A stretch of 64,000 bases of DNA, taken from assembly GCF_024749045.1 (NCBI RefSeq), contig NZ_CP087184.1:868001-932000 (forward strand), given 5' to 3'. The DNA is from Pseudomonas sp. B21-028. GTDB lineage: Bacteria; Pseudomonadota; Gammaproteobacteria; Pseudomonadales; Pseudomonadaceae. Positions 1 through 7,010 of this stretch are shown piece after piece; positions within the stretch are counted from its first letter, which is position 1, and every line of letters begins with the position of its first letter. The position numbers and the translations under genes are program-made. The notes under the pieces were generated by a model. That model was not told where the DNA came from. It made no database searches and was given only the letters and a program-made list of their open reading frames with translations.

Positions 1-171
1 GAAGAGTATAAGTTGCTCCAAGAAGTAACGCATTGGACACCAGCGGAGGTTGAACGAGAACAGAAGATTAGGGAGCGTGAACACGTTTCGCCAAGCTTTG
101 TCTTGAATGAAGGATTTTCGGAGCTTCTGTCGATTTTTGACTTTAAATCTTTTTTTGATGTGCGGGGATAA
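1..171 (+). CDS. C-terminal end of an unidentified protein (cut by window start)
   Basis: Frame 1 is open from the first base to a TAA at 169-171, giving a 56-residue tail that ends ...FDFKSFFDVRG. The tail is rich in charged residues and then aromatic residues. The next gene starts 2 nt after the stop (TAAGTATG), so the two are almost certainly co-transcribed and probably translationally coupled. The codons are AT-rich, unlike the rest of the window, which suggests recent acquisition. The tail is too short to recognise a family. Confidence 0.6.
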   Translation, partial: EEYKLLQEVTHWTPAEVEREQKIREREHVSPSFVLNEGFSELLSIFDFKSFFDVRG

Positions 172-173
172 GT

Positions 174-983
174 ATGTCACGGGAAAGGGAAGCAGAAATT
201 ATTGAGGTCTGGAAGGCCGTCATAGATGTTCAAATTCATTTCAACGACATAGGGATGCGTATTCGTGGGATGTTTGTAACTATCATCCTAGCTCTTTTTG
301 CCTCTCTTGGTTTTTTATTAGATAAAAAAATTGGGCTGGAGGCAGGACGCGTTGTTATCCAGTTTGCTGTGGTCGTGCCTTTGTTTGGTGTGCTTGGTAC
401 TTATCTGTTCTATTTTATGGACAGATACTGGTATCACCGGTTGCTGGTTGGTGCTGTTAAACAGGGTGTCGCGATTGAGAAGCTCGGAATTGGAACTATT
501 CCGGAATTAAATCTCACGAAGGTTATTGGTGACGAAAGCCCGTATGAACCTCGGGGGTTCGCGAAAGTTTTTGCGGGATGGATAGTCAGCCATCCCAAGC
601 TTAAGACCACCGGAAAACTACATTCAGATGGTAAAATTGAGTTTTTTTACAAGTCGGTGATGGTTGCTTTAACATTGACCGCACTTCTCATCGCGTATAT
701 GGGCGGTGTAGAACTGAAATCCTCATCGCCCTCTACATTAATAAAGACTCCGGTCGTTGAGTCCATCGGCAAGGTAGCGGGGAATGGACGTTCTCAGGCA
801 GGCGAAGGAAAGTTGAATTCGCTGAAAGAGACAGAAAGAGCTATTAAAAGTAATGAAATTTTGCCAGCTGCTAAGTCCAACATAGATAACTCTGAGGTTG
901 ATAAAGCGCCGGGCGTTGCTCCGCCATCTAAGGTTGATGCTCCTGAGGGGCATGCGGATAAGAAGTCCGAAGGCTCGCCATAA
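174..983 (+). CDS. Hypothetical inner-membrane protein, island cargo
   Basis: A 269-residue protein of unknown function. The first 32 residues are amphipathic and charged (ending FNDIGMRIRG). Hydrophobic segments lie at about 33-51 and 62-82, and a third near 162-178. After that comes a hydrophilic tail of about 85 residues rich in Ser, Pro, Lys and Glu that looks disordered. I predict a membrane-anchored protein with a cytoplasmic middle domain between the second and third segments. It follows the truncated gene by 2 nt, so the two probably act together. Low GC and a position at the edge of an integrase-bearing island fit a cargo gene; a phage-defence role is possible but nothing in the sequence proves it. 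Confidence 0.65.
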   Translation: MSREREAEIIEVWKAVIDVQIHFNDIGMRIRGMFVTIILALFASLGFLLDKKIGLEAGRVVIQFAVVVPLFGVLGTYLFYFMDRYWYHRLLVGAVKQGVAIEKLGIGTIPELNLTKVIGDESPYEPRGFAKVFAGWIVSHPKLKTTGKLHSDGKIEFFYKSVMVALTLTALLIAYMGGVELKSSSPSTLIKTPVVESIGKVAGNGRSQAGEGKLNSLKETERAIKSNEILPAAKSNIDNSEVDKAPGVAPPSKVDAPEGHADKKSEGSP

Positions 984-1384
984 TCAAAATATGATGCAGC
1001 TAATGATCATATTGAAAGCTGGGCAGATACTCCACCAGGTGTATCTGCGGGAGCCACATCTGGCAGTAAGTAAACGTCATTTAATATTGATGTTTATTTG
1101 TTTATTGCAGTTGATGTTAAAGTGCTTTGAATTAGTTTTCTGAATCGCTCTGGTTTCGTAGGCACCTTTGAGTGTCCGCTGTTGGCCGTTTTCTGCAAGT
1201 CGTCACCCTAGGCCGTGGAGAAGAGCTAGCGTTCAACTAGGACTTGATCTTTTGCATGGAGCGCTAGTTTTTAAGCCTACGAACTGCTTTCGATATTGAG
1301 ATTTAAGGGTTCACTCAACACGGTCTGGTCTGTCGGGTGAGTTGTTGTAATGGAATGCGGTTGATAGGTAACTTGCGGGCACGC
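984..1384. other. Gap without a convincing gene
   Basis: This stretch is AT-rich at first and then more balanced. A frame of 81 codons (898-1143) overlaps the preceding gene and has no plausible start signal or recognisable product, so I do not call it. A short inverted repeat (CTAGCG at 1226-1231 and CGCTAG at 1262-1267) followed by five T could be a weak terminator for the upstream pair. Nothing else stands out. Confidence 0.4.
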
Positions 1385-1912
1385 CTACATCGAGCTGACC
1401 GATATAACTTCCACAAACCTGAATTTCTTCTTTGCTAACTTTGCAGCTTCTTGCTCTGCAACTAGGGAACTGAGCGTATCGGCCTCATGTACGATCTCGT
1501 GCATCTCGCCTTCGAATTCATTCCCCACCCTCAGTGTGACTCTCAATCTGGGGGTAAAGGTTTTTGATAGTTTCTTTTTCTTCACTGCCTTTGTCGGCTC
1601 AGCGATCACGGTTTCCGATGAAGTGTCTTGCACACGCGTGTTGATTACTAATGCAGGGGCCTCAGGCTCACCGAATAGCGCCCGACGCATTTCTTCTTCC
1701 GTCAGATCTGTAGTCATACCATTTCTCGATAGGGTGACGTGAATAGCGTTACCGATTCTATCACTTTGGGGGGCTTCGGAAATATGAAGAAGTTGCATGG
1801 TATCTGACCTGCCATAGCCACTTAATGCCGACGAACGTAAGCTTTCGCCCGGAGCTCTCGTTCGAATTCGGCGCTTATTGACACTCATGCTTGTGTTGTC
1901 GCTGCTTCGCAT
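1385..1912 (-). CDS. Hypothetical protein
   Basis: A 175-residue protein of unknown function on the minus strand. The N-terminal third is basic and Ser-rich, a Lys-rich stretch (VKKKKLSK) lies near residue 112, and the C-terminal half is mixed charged, consistent with a small folded domain (TFTPRLRVTLRVGNEFEGEM...). No membrane segment or signal peptide is visible. The start is uncertain: codon 1 is used here, but Met39 (1798) is also possible. It is transcribed away from the repeat-rich leader at 1952-2173. I do not recognise a family. Confidence 0.5.
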   Translation of the reverse strand: MRSSDNTSMSVNKRRIRTRAPGESLRSSALSGYGRSDTMQLLHISEAPQSDRIGNAIHVTLSRNGMTTDLTEEEMRRALFGEPEAPALVINTRVQDTSSETVIAEPTKAVKKKKLSKTFTPRLRVTLRVGNEFEGEMHEIVHEADTLSSLVAEQEAAKLAKKKFRFVEVISVSSM

Positions 1913-1951
1913 TTACGCTTTGTTCCGTCGCGGTCAATCCCGCGACCGGGT

Positions 1952-2173
1952 GTCGCAACCCGCAAACACACACGAAGGTGCGGTTCCGCGCCATAGCGAA
2001 AGCAAAGTAGTTGGCGCTCTATTAGGTCTGACTACGGCATTTCTATGGCAGGCCGTGCGGGGCAGGCTTATGCCTGGCCGGTTTTCCTTCGTGTGCCGGT
2101 TTGCGACCCCCGTACGGTCTGCCACCCAATCGTGTCGCAACGGCGGTTGGCAGCTCCTTAATTACACGAAGGA
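1952..2173. repeat. Three copies of a GTCGCAAC ... CACGAAGG motif pair
   Basis: GTCGCAAC followed about 12-30 nt later by (A)CACGAAGG occurs on the plus strand near 1953-1978 and again at 2133-2172. Between them the same pair occurs inverted (CCTTCGTGTG near 2086 and TTGCGAC ending near 2107). Copies 1 and 2 can therefore form a long imperfect hairpin, while copies 1 and 3 are direct repeats. The 346-nt gap between the two divergent genes holds little else, so this may be a shared control region or the scar of a small element. Confidence 0.5.
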
Positions 2174-2262
2174 GATAAGGAAAATGGCATGTCCCCCTTT
2201 TAAGCTCGTGCGCCGCCTTGGCGATTTGATTCAATCTGAAAACCATCTCGGAGGATTCCGTG

Positions 2263-2799
2263 ATGTTTGATCTTTCGCTTCTAATCGGCCTCCCCAAACC
2301 CAGCAGCATCGATACTTCATCGCTTACCCCTGAAGGTGCAGCGATTAAACTGCGGCAGGCTGCCACTCTCCGGCTTAATGGAGCCCAGAGTATTCTGCTT
2401 CATTTTCCGCAAGACGTTGAGCTGGCTGTAGAGCTGTTGGATGACGCCGCTGTGTTGTACGACAAGGCATTCCGGAATTTAACTGGGATTCCAGCTCAAC
2501 GCGTTCATCAGCAGATCCATGAGTATGTCTCTGTCCCGTCTGCTGAAGGGGCTCCCGCGATTCAAACCCCGTGGGGCGATGAGTTCGCTCCGGTGATAAA
2601 GGAGGGTGTTCGTTGCGCAGAGACTTGGCTTGGAGGCTCATCACTACCGTTATGGTGGGCGCTGTCTCAGCACCGAAAAGGTCATCGCCCAGGTGATCCA
2701 CAAGAGGCATTCGAAGCAGGTTTTTTGCTGCGGTTGCAGCAGACGCTGATCGTGCGACGTGAGGCCGTCACTTCCCAATCAACCCGCTTTGATGCCTGA
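2263..2799 (+). CDS. Hypothetical protein
   Basis: A 178-residue protein of unknown function. I chose ATG 2263 because a GGAGG ribosome-binding site (2250-2254) sits 8 nt upstream; GTG 2260 is directly adjacent and in frame. The sequence is soluble, with Leu-rich helices (LAVELLDDAAVLYDKAF near residues 60-76) and a Trp-rich patch (SLPLWWALSQHRKGHRPGDP) in the C-terminal third. It stands alone and is followed by a strong terminator at 2837-2891. It is a typical island orphan gene; no domain recognised. Confidence 0.6.
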   Translation: MFDLSLLIGLPKPSSIDTSSLTPEGAAIKLRQAATLRLNGAQSILLHFPQDVELAVELLDDAAVLYDKAFRNLTGIPAQRVHQQIHEYVSVPSAEGAPAIQTPWGDEFAPVIKEGVRCAETWLGGSSLPLWWALSQHRKGHRPGDPQEAFEAGFLLRLQQTLIVRREAVTSQSTRFDA

Positions 2800-2836
2800 G
2801 CCTGTAATTGACGTTTAAGATTTGCTCCTCCCGCCA

Positions 2837-2891
2837 AACCCTCCGATCAAGCGATCTTTGATCGCGCCGATCGGAGGGTTCACTCGCTTTT
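2837..2891 (+). terminator. Rho-independent terminator after the 2263-2799 gene
   Basis: A perfect 12-bp stem is formed by AACCCTCCGATC (2837-2848) and GATCGGAGGGTT (2869-2880). The loop holds another self-complementary piece (GCGATCTTTGATCGC). A T-run follows at 2887-2891. Confidence 0.75.
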
Positions 2892-3041
2892 TCTCGAAGC
2901 CGCCGCGTTCCACCCTCTCATTTTCAAATTTGATTAACGCCACGCTTGCTTTCACCCGTCAGTAATTCCCTGCAATCTCTATCGAGCGCAGCGCCATTTC
3001 AGTGTGTGTGCGAATCTTTTCGTTGGGCATGGATGTAGGTG

Positions 3042-3120
3042 TGGCGACAGCGGCGACGCCGGCGACAACCCATGCAGCACGTGGCCTGGAACGTGGCGAC
3101 AGAAGTGGCGACAGTCGCCA
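3042..3120. repeat. Cluster of TGGCGACA repeats
   Basis: TGGCGACA occurs at 3042-3049, 3094-3101 and 3106-3113, with near copies at 3051-3058 and 3060-3067. The last copy is followed by its own inverse, making the palindrome TGGCGACAGTCGCCA at 3106-3120. The inverse form of the same octamer is clustered at 5330-5412, beyond the DUF3987 gene. Confidence 0.7.
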
Positions 3121-3414
3121 CTTTCTCAGCGCTTTGGCCGTGACGCTTGACCGCCTTTTCGAGTGGGTATAAAAATTGGCGCACGGATCGCTGTCGTTGA
3201 CAGCACCTGCCCAGGTAGCCAGAACCTTTAAGGCTACGCCACTTGCGTGGTGGTTCTTCCCCAAGTGCGATTAGCGTCCGGCGGCTCGCACGGTCACTCC
3301 CCAAGAGTGATGGATGCCTACTCGATCAATCTGCCCACTGCGGCAGACGATGGACCTACCTCGCTGCATTGCAGCAACCTCACCTCTTGGCACACCTCGC
3401 TGCGCCAGACCTCG

Positions 3415-3443
3415 CCCGTCTCTTTCTCCTGGAAAGAGACGGG
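3415..3443. other. Perfect 12-bp hairpin in the non-coding stretch
   Basis: CCCGTCTCTTTC (3415-3426) and GAAAGAGACGGG (3432-3443) pair perfectly around a 5-nt loop. No T-run follows, so it is not an ordinary terminator. It may be part of a structured leader or a protein-binding site. Confidence 0.6.
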
Positions 3444-3868
3444 CGCTCGTACCACTGCTGCAAGCCACGTCGTACATGGCATTGCCGCAACTCTCCTCGT
3501 GACAATCGGCCTGACAACTCCGATTCGTCGCCATCCGCAACGACACAAGCACCGGTGCCGCAGCCTATGGAAGGGCTGCACCTGACTGACAGTCAGGCAT
3601 GCCCCAGGTGTCTACGTCGTTGCCTTCTCCCACCCAGGATCTCCAGGTGCCGAACACGTCAGTCGGCACAGCCTCCACCCGCCCGCATTTTCGGATGCGC
3701 CAAGGAGGTCAGATTCATGGGTTCATGCCCTCGCTCCCGGTCGTAAGGAGCCGTCCGTTCCGCGTCAGTGAACACCTCACAGGTCGCAGGGGCCTTGATC
3801 CCTGATAACACTCAACACCCGTGGCGGGGCTATGTGAGGACAACCAGCAATGAACGAGGAGAGGGCCC

Positions 3869-5275
3869 ATGCAGCTGTTAGAACCGAAGCTCGAATTACC
3901 ACGACCACCTCGACCACTGATTGAGTCGAACCCCGTGGCCAAGCCTTATCCGGTGCAGGCACTGGGAGGGATTCTTGGGCCTGCGGTCGAGCGCATGGCC
4001 GAGGTGATCGGCGTGCCCCAGGCACTGGCCGCTCAATCGGTGCTGGCTGCTTCGGCTCTGGCCACCCAAGGTCATGCGGGCTTACAGCTCGATGGGAGAA
4101 ATTATCCGCTGTCGCTGTACCTGATTACGGTGGCCGCATCCGGTGATCGTAAAACGGCAGCAGACCGATGTTCCTTGCTGCCTGCACGGCAATGGGAACG
4201 TGAGCAGTGGCAACGCTATCGCGAACAACTTGCTCGATACCGTTCCGTACAAAAACAGGCTCAGCGTATTAATCCTGGCGATCCTGACTCTGCAAACCGC
4301 GCCTTAGTAGAGGAGGAGCCCTCAGCCCCTAGGCTCATCACCACGGACCCGACTATCGAGGCGCTGATCAAGGGGCTCTGTCATGACTTGCCCAGCATGG
4401 GGCTGTTCTGCGATGAGGGAGGACAATTCCTCGGTAGCACCACCATGAGTCGGGATAACCGTTTGAAAGCGGTCACGACCTTGTCGTCACTCTGGGATGG
4501 CAGTCCGATTGATCGTGCGCGCTCCATGGCCGGGGAAAGCTTACGGGCTTATGACCGGCGTTTGAGTCTGCACTTGATGTTACAACCGTACTTGGCGATG
4601 CAGTTGCTCAGCGATCCTTTGCTGCAGGGGCAAGGCATCCTTGGTCGCTGCCTGATGACCTGGCCCACTAGCCTTGCCGGGCAACGTAGCTATCAGGCCG
4701 TCGACTTGTCCAAAGATCCCGCCCTGAAGCGATATCACCAGCGCCTTTCGGCCCTGTTTCATCAGCCGTGGTCACTTTCGGCTGACGGTGCTCTGTTGCT
4801 TTCAACGTTGAGCCTCAGTCCACTGGCTCGTCGTCGCTGGATTGATCTGCATGACGCCATCGAGGCCCAGTTGGGTGAGTTTGGCGAGCTGGCCAATGTG
4901 CGGCCCAGTGGATCAAAGGCAGCAGACAACCTGTTGCGCGTCGCCGGCATTCTGGCCGTAGTTGAGGAGAGCAGTGTCGTGGAGGTCGACCATATCCAAC
5001 GGGCCTCGACCTTGATGGGCTACTACCTCACCGAAATTCAGCGCCTCACCGAGCAGGAGCCGGTATGCCGGGTAAGGGAAGAGGCGGATCGGTTGCTGCG
5101 CTGGCTACAGGTCAAGGGTTGGAAGCGTTTCAGTGTTCGAGAGCTAAACCGCAACGGCCCCCGCTTTGCCCGTAAGAGTAGCCGTCATGCCACCAAGCTG
5201 TTGGTCGAATTGATTGATCATCAGTGGCTGATCACTGATGGCCAGACCTTCGAGGTGCGCCATGTTCAATCTTGA
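3869..5275 (+). CDS. DUF3987-like protein (YfjI/primase-associated type), island replication module candidate
   Basis: A 468-residue protein. After a Pro-rich N terminus come the segments typical of DUF3987 proteins: a helix with AAQSVLAASALATQGHAG, then LITVAASGDRKTAADR, a degenerate P-loop-like turn near residues 90-105, an acidic strand LFCDEGGQFLGS near 193-204, and a C-terminal winged-helix-like end. These proteins occur in phages and islands and are suspected to act in replication or helicase loading; their biochemistry is poorly known. A GAGGAGAGGG ribosome-binding site precedes the ATG. The stop overlaps the next gene by 14 nt, so it heads a four-gene operon ending at 6845. Confidence 0.75.
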   Translation: MQLLEPKLELPRPPRPLIESNPVAKPYPVQALGGILGPAVERMAEVIGVPQALAAQSVLAASALATQGHAGLQLDGRNYPLSLYLITVAASGDRKTAADRCSLLPARQWEREQWQRYREQLARYRSVQKQAQRINPGDPDSANRALVEEEPSAPRLITTDPTIEALIKGLCHDLPSMGLFCDEGGQFLGSTTMSRDNRLKAVTTLSSLWDGSPIDRARSMAGESLRAYDRRLSLHLMLQPYLAMQLLSDPLLQGQGILGRCLMTWPTSLAGQRSYQAVDLSKDPALKRYHQRLSALFHQPWSLSADGALLLSTLSLSPLARRRWIDLHDAIEAQLGEFGELANVRPSGSKAADNLLRVAGILAVVEESSVVEVDHIQRASTLMGYYLTEIQRLTEQEPVCRVREEADRLLRWLQVKGWKRFSVRELNRNGPRFARKSSRHATKLLVELIDHQWLITDGQTFEVRHVQS

Positions 5276-5615
5276 CGAAGCACTGCGCAATCACCTGGCG
5301 CGACGCCAAAAGGAACCTAAAGCGCGTTTTGTCGCCGCCAGTGTCGCCATTTTGTCGCCAGGCTCAAAGCCCGGCAGAACAAGGGTTGTCGCCGCTGTCG
5401 CCGATGTCGCCACTCTCCGTACAACCAACACAGTTACGACGGACATTATCCAACGGTTGAAAGAGGAGGGCGCGCATCTCTACGTCACCGACAACACGTT
5501 GTGTTTTCGCCCTACTGATTGGGCCCAGCTTGCCGTCGTGGGTGAGAACTGGCGAGCCCTTTTGCATGAGCTCGCTGCGGTCGATCAGGAGCAGGAAAAT
5601 GGCTCGGGTCGGTAA
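5262..5615 (+). CDS. Small hypothetical protein between the DUF3987 and recombinase genes
   Basis: A 117-residue protein starting inside the end of the DUF3987 gene (14-nt overlap) and ending inside the start of the next gene (17-nt overlap), so translation is coupled on both sides. The N-terminal third is basic (NHLARRQKEPKARF), the middle contains Val-Ala repeats (FVAASVAIL, VVAAVADVAT), and the C-terminal half looks like a small folded domain. The Val-Ala stretch is what the TGTCGCCA DNA repeats at 5330-5412 encode; those DNA repeats may be the selected feature. No family recognised; a role as accessory to replication or recombination is inferred only from the operon. Confidence 0.65.
   Translation: MFNLDEALRNHLARRQKEPKARFVAASVAILSPGSKPGRTRVVAAVADVATLRTTNTVTTDIIQRLKEEGAHLYVTDNTLCFRPTDWAQLAVVGENWRALLHELAAVDQEQENGSGR
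5330..5412. repeat. Six direct copies of TGTCGCC(A/G)
   Basis: Copies start at 5330, 5342, 5353, 5387, 5396 and 5405, with spacings of 12, 11, 34, 9 and 9 nt. They lie within the coding region of the small protein. They are in the inverse orientation to the cluster at 3042-3120, so the two clusters flank the DUF3987 gene. Confidence 0.8.
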
Positions 5616-6579
5616 GCGAGCGGGACGCAATTTCGGCTTCGGTCGCCAGCTCAGCTATGCCGGACCGCAAGCCCTGAAAGATCTATTTGGTGACGGCCAT
5701 TTTGCGACCGTCAAAGCCCATAGCGATCGCTGGCAGGCATTCGTGCGTTGGTGCCGATCCGATGAAGGTCCCAGGCTCAATGATGCGCGACAGGTTGATC
5801 GCGAGATCCTCATGCGGTACGCCGTCCACGTGCGTGAGCAGGTTGATCAGGGCAACGTCAGCATTGCCACCGCGCAGAACCGCCTGTCCAGCGTCAACCG
5901 AACGATGGCCGCGCTGCGCGGTGATCACTACGTCAAAATTCCAAGCCCGAGTAAGGCGCTGGGCCTGCAACGCTCAGGCGTGCGCAGTGAAGCGCCGCAG
6001 GGCCAAGGCCGTGTGAAGGTCGAGCAGATCGCACAGGCGTTGTCAGAGCACGGCCAGCAACGAGTAAGCGCAATTGTGCACCTGGCTCGTGAGGTCGGCA
6101 TGCGCCTGCGTGAAGCGATCCTGGCGGACCTGCCCCGACTGCAACGTGAGGCCCGGAAACTGGGAAAAATCAATATCCAGGAAGGCACCAAAGGCGGTCG
6201 ATCAGGCGCATCAGCGCCACGTTGGATCGTGGTCACGGATCAAGTCCGCGGTGCCCTTGAGAGGGCCAGCGAGGCCTCACCCAACGGCAGTCGGAATCTA
6301 TTAGCGCCCGACGAAAGCTACAAGCTCTTCTTACAGACAGTTGTGCGTCCTGCGCGGGACATTCTGCATGAGCATGGATTGAAAGGCTTTCATGAACTGC
6401 GAGCGGCGTACGCCTGTGAGCGTTACGAACAATTGACTGGCTTCGCTGCACCCGTCGATGGAGGTCGTGGCCATCGAGAAGATCGAGAGCTTGATCGGCA
6501 AGCCCGCCAGCAGATCAGCCAGGAGTTGGGACATAACCGCATCGATGTGGTGAGTGCCTACATCGGAGGTCGGCGATGA
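5599..6579 (+). CDS. Tyrosine-recombinase-like integrase-domain protein
   Basis: A 326-residue protein of the phage integrase type with a SAM-like N-terminal core-binding domain (about 20-115) and a catalytic domain (about 140-326). Family residues can be placed: Arg169 in VGMRLREA, Lys near 198 in EGTKGG, His265-x-x-Arg268 in FHELRAAY, His312 in LGHN and Tyr321 in SAYIGG. All of the usual catalytic set is therefore present. ATG 5599 matches the family start (MARVGKRAG); upstream in-frame starts would overlap the previous gene much further. It is part of the 3869-6845 operon. It is distinct from the P4-type integrase at 7011 and lies far from ssrA, so it may serve the element's internal recombination or an older insertion. 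Confidence 0.8.
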   Translation: MARVGKRAGRNFGFGRQLSYAGPQALKDLFGDGHFATVKAHSDRWQAFVRWCRSDEGPRLNDARQVDREILMRYAVHVREQVDQGNVSIATAQNRLSSVNRTMAALRGDHYVKIPSPSKALGLQRSGVRSEAPQGQGRVKVEQIAQALSEHGQQRVSAIVHLAREVGMRLREAILADLPRLQREARKLGKINIQEGTKGGRSGASAPRWIVVTDQVRGALERASEASPNGSRNLLAPDESYKLFLQTVVRPARDILHEHGLKGFHELRAAYACERYEQLTGFAAPVDGGRGHREDRELDRQARQQISQELGHNRIDVVSAYIGGRR

Positions 6580-6845
6580 CATCCGAGTTCGACATGGCGT
6601 TGTTTCTGCGTCCCGTGCTCAAAGGTGCGCATGCCACGCGACAGCGGCACATCAGACAGGCGGAAAAGATGCAAAAGGCGATTCGAGAGCGCTGGGGATA
6701 CGCGACTCCCTGGTCCTGGAAGGAAAAGCACGTGAGGTGGTTTTTGGAGCACTCTCTGCGCTGCTCAGCGCCAGCGACCATCTACTACTACGAATTAACA
6801 GCAGAGTTGATCCGCCGCAGAAAGGCGCAAGTCGTGGTTGGCTGA
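6576..6845 (+). CDS. Small basic protein resembling a recombinase core-binding domain
   Basis: An 89-residue basic protein whose start codon overlaps the end of the recombinase gene by 4 nt (ATGA). A GGAGG ribosome-binding site lies just upstream. The sequence (RHIRQAEKMQKAIRERWG, then WKEKHVRWFLEH, then SPATIYYY-like APATIYYYELTAELIRRR) resembles the SAM-like DNA-binding half of tyrosine recombinases, without a catalytic domain. It could be an accessory DNA-binding subunit for the upstream protein. It is not a broken remnant, because start, stop and operon placement are clean. The function is inferred. Confidence 0.65.
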   Translation: MTSEFDMALFLRPVLKGAHATRQRHIRQAEKMQKAIRERWGYATPWSWKEKHVRWFLEHSLRCSAPATIYYYELTAELIRRRKAQVVVG

Positions 6846-6861
6846 TAGGTCTTCAAGCGTG

Positions 6862-6906
6862 AGTCCCTGAGTATGGGAATGCGGAGCCTTCCCATACTCA
6901 GGGACT
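6862..6906 (+). terminator. Strong hairpin ending the DUF3987-recombinase operon
   Basis: A perfect 18-bp stem, AGTCCCTGAGTATGGGAA (6862-6879) with its exact complement at 6889-6906, surrounds a 9-nt loop. A short T-stretch follows. It lies 16 nt after the last stop of the operon. Confidence 0.75.
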
Positions 6907-7010
6907 TTGACTAAGGAGCGCAGGCGTAAGAGAAATTTGGCGATAGTCGTGAAGTCTGTTGCCATGCTGTACGACGCGGTTACAGGGTTTTTCGCCGGTG
7001 CTACCCGGTC

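Larger units (their letters stand above)
2892..3868. other. About 1 kb without a convincing gene, rich in repeats and hairpins
   Basis: Several overlapping frames of 60-167 codons are open on both strands, but none has a good ribosome-binding site or a recognisable protein, and they cancel each other out. The stretch does contain a cluster of TGGCGACA repeats (3042-3120) and a perfect hairpin (3415-3443). It lies directly upstream of the DUF3987 operon and may hold its promoter and control region. Confidence 0.5.

Noticed and set aside
898..1143. 81-codon frame after the membrane protein
   Set aside because: It overlaps the certain gene and looks non-coding.
2959..3304. Two overlapping minus-strand frames of about 100 codons with VAT-type repeats
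   Set aside because: The Val-Ala-Thr runs come from the TGGCGACA DNA repeats; no start signal and no recognisable domain.
3243..3746. 167-codon open frame in the island non-coding stretch
   Set aside because: No ribosome-binding site, unusual Arg/His/Pro/Cys-rich composition and competing frames on both strands.
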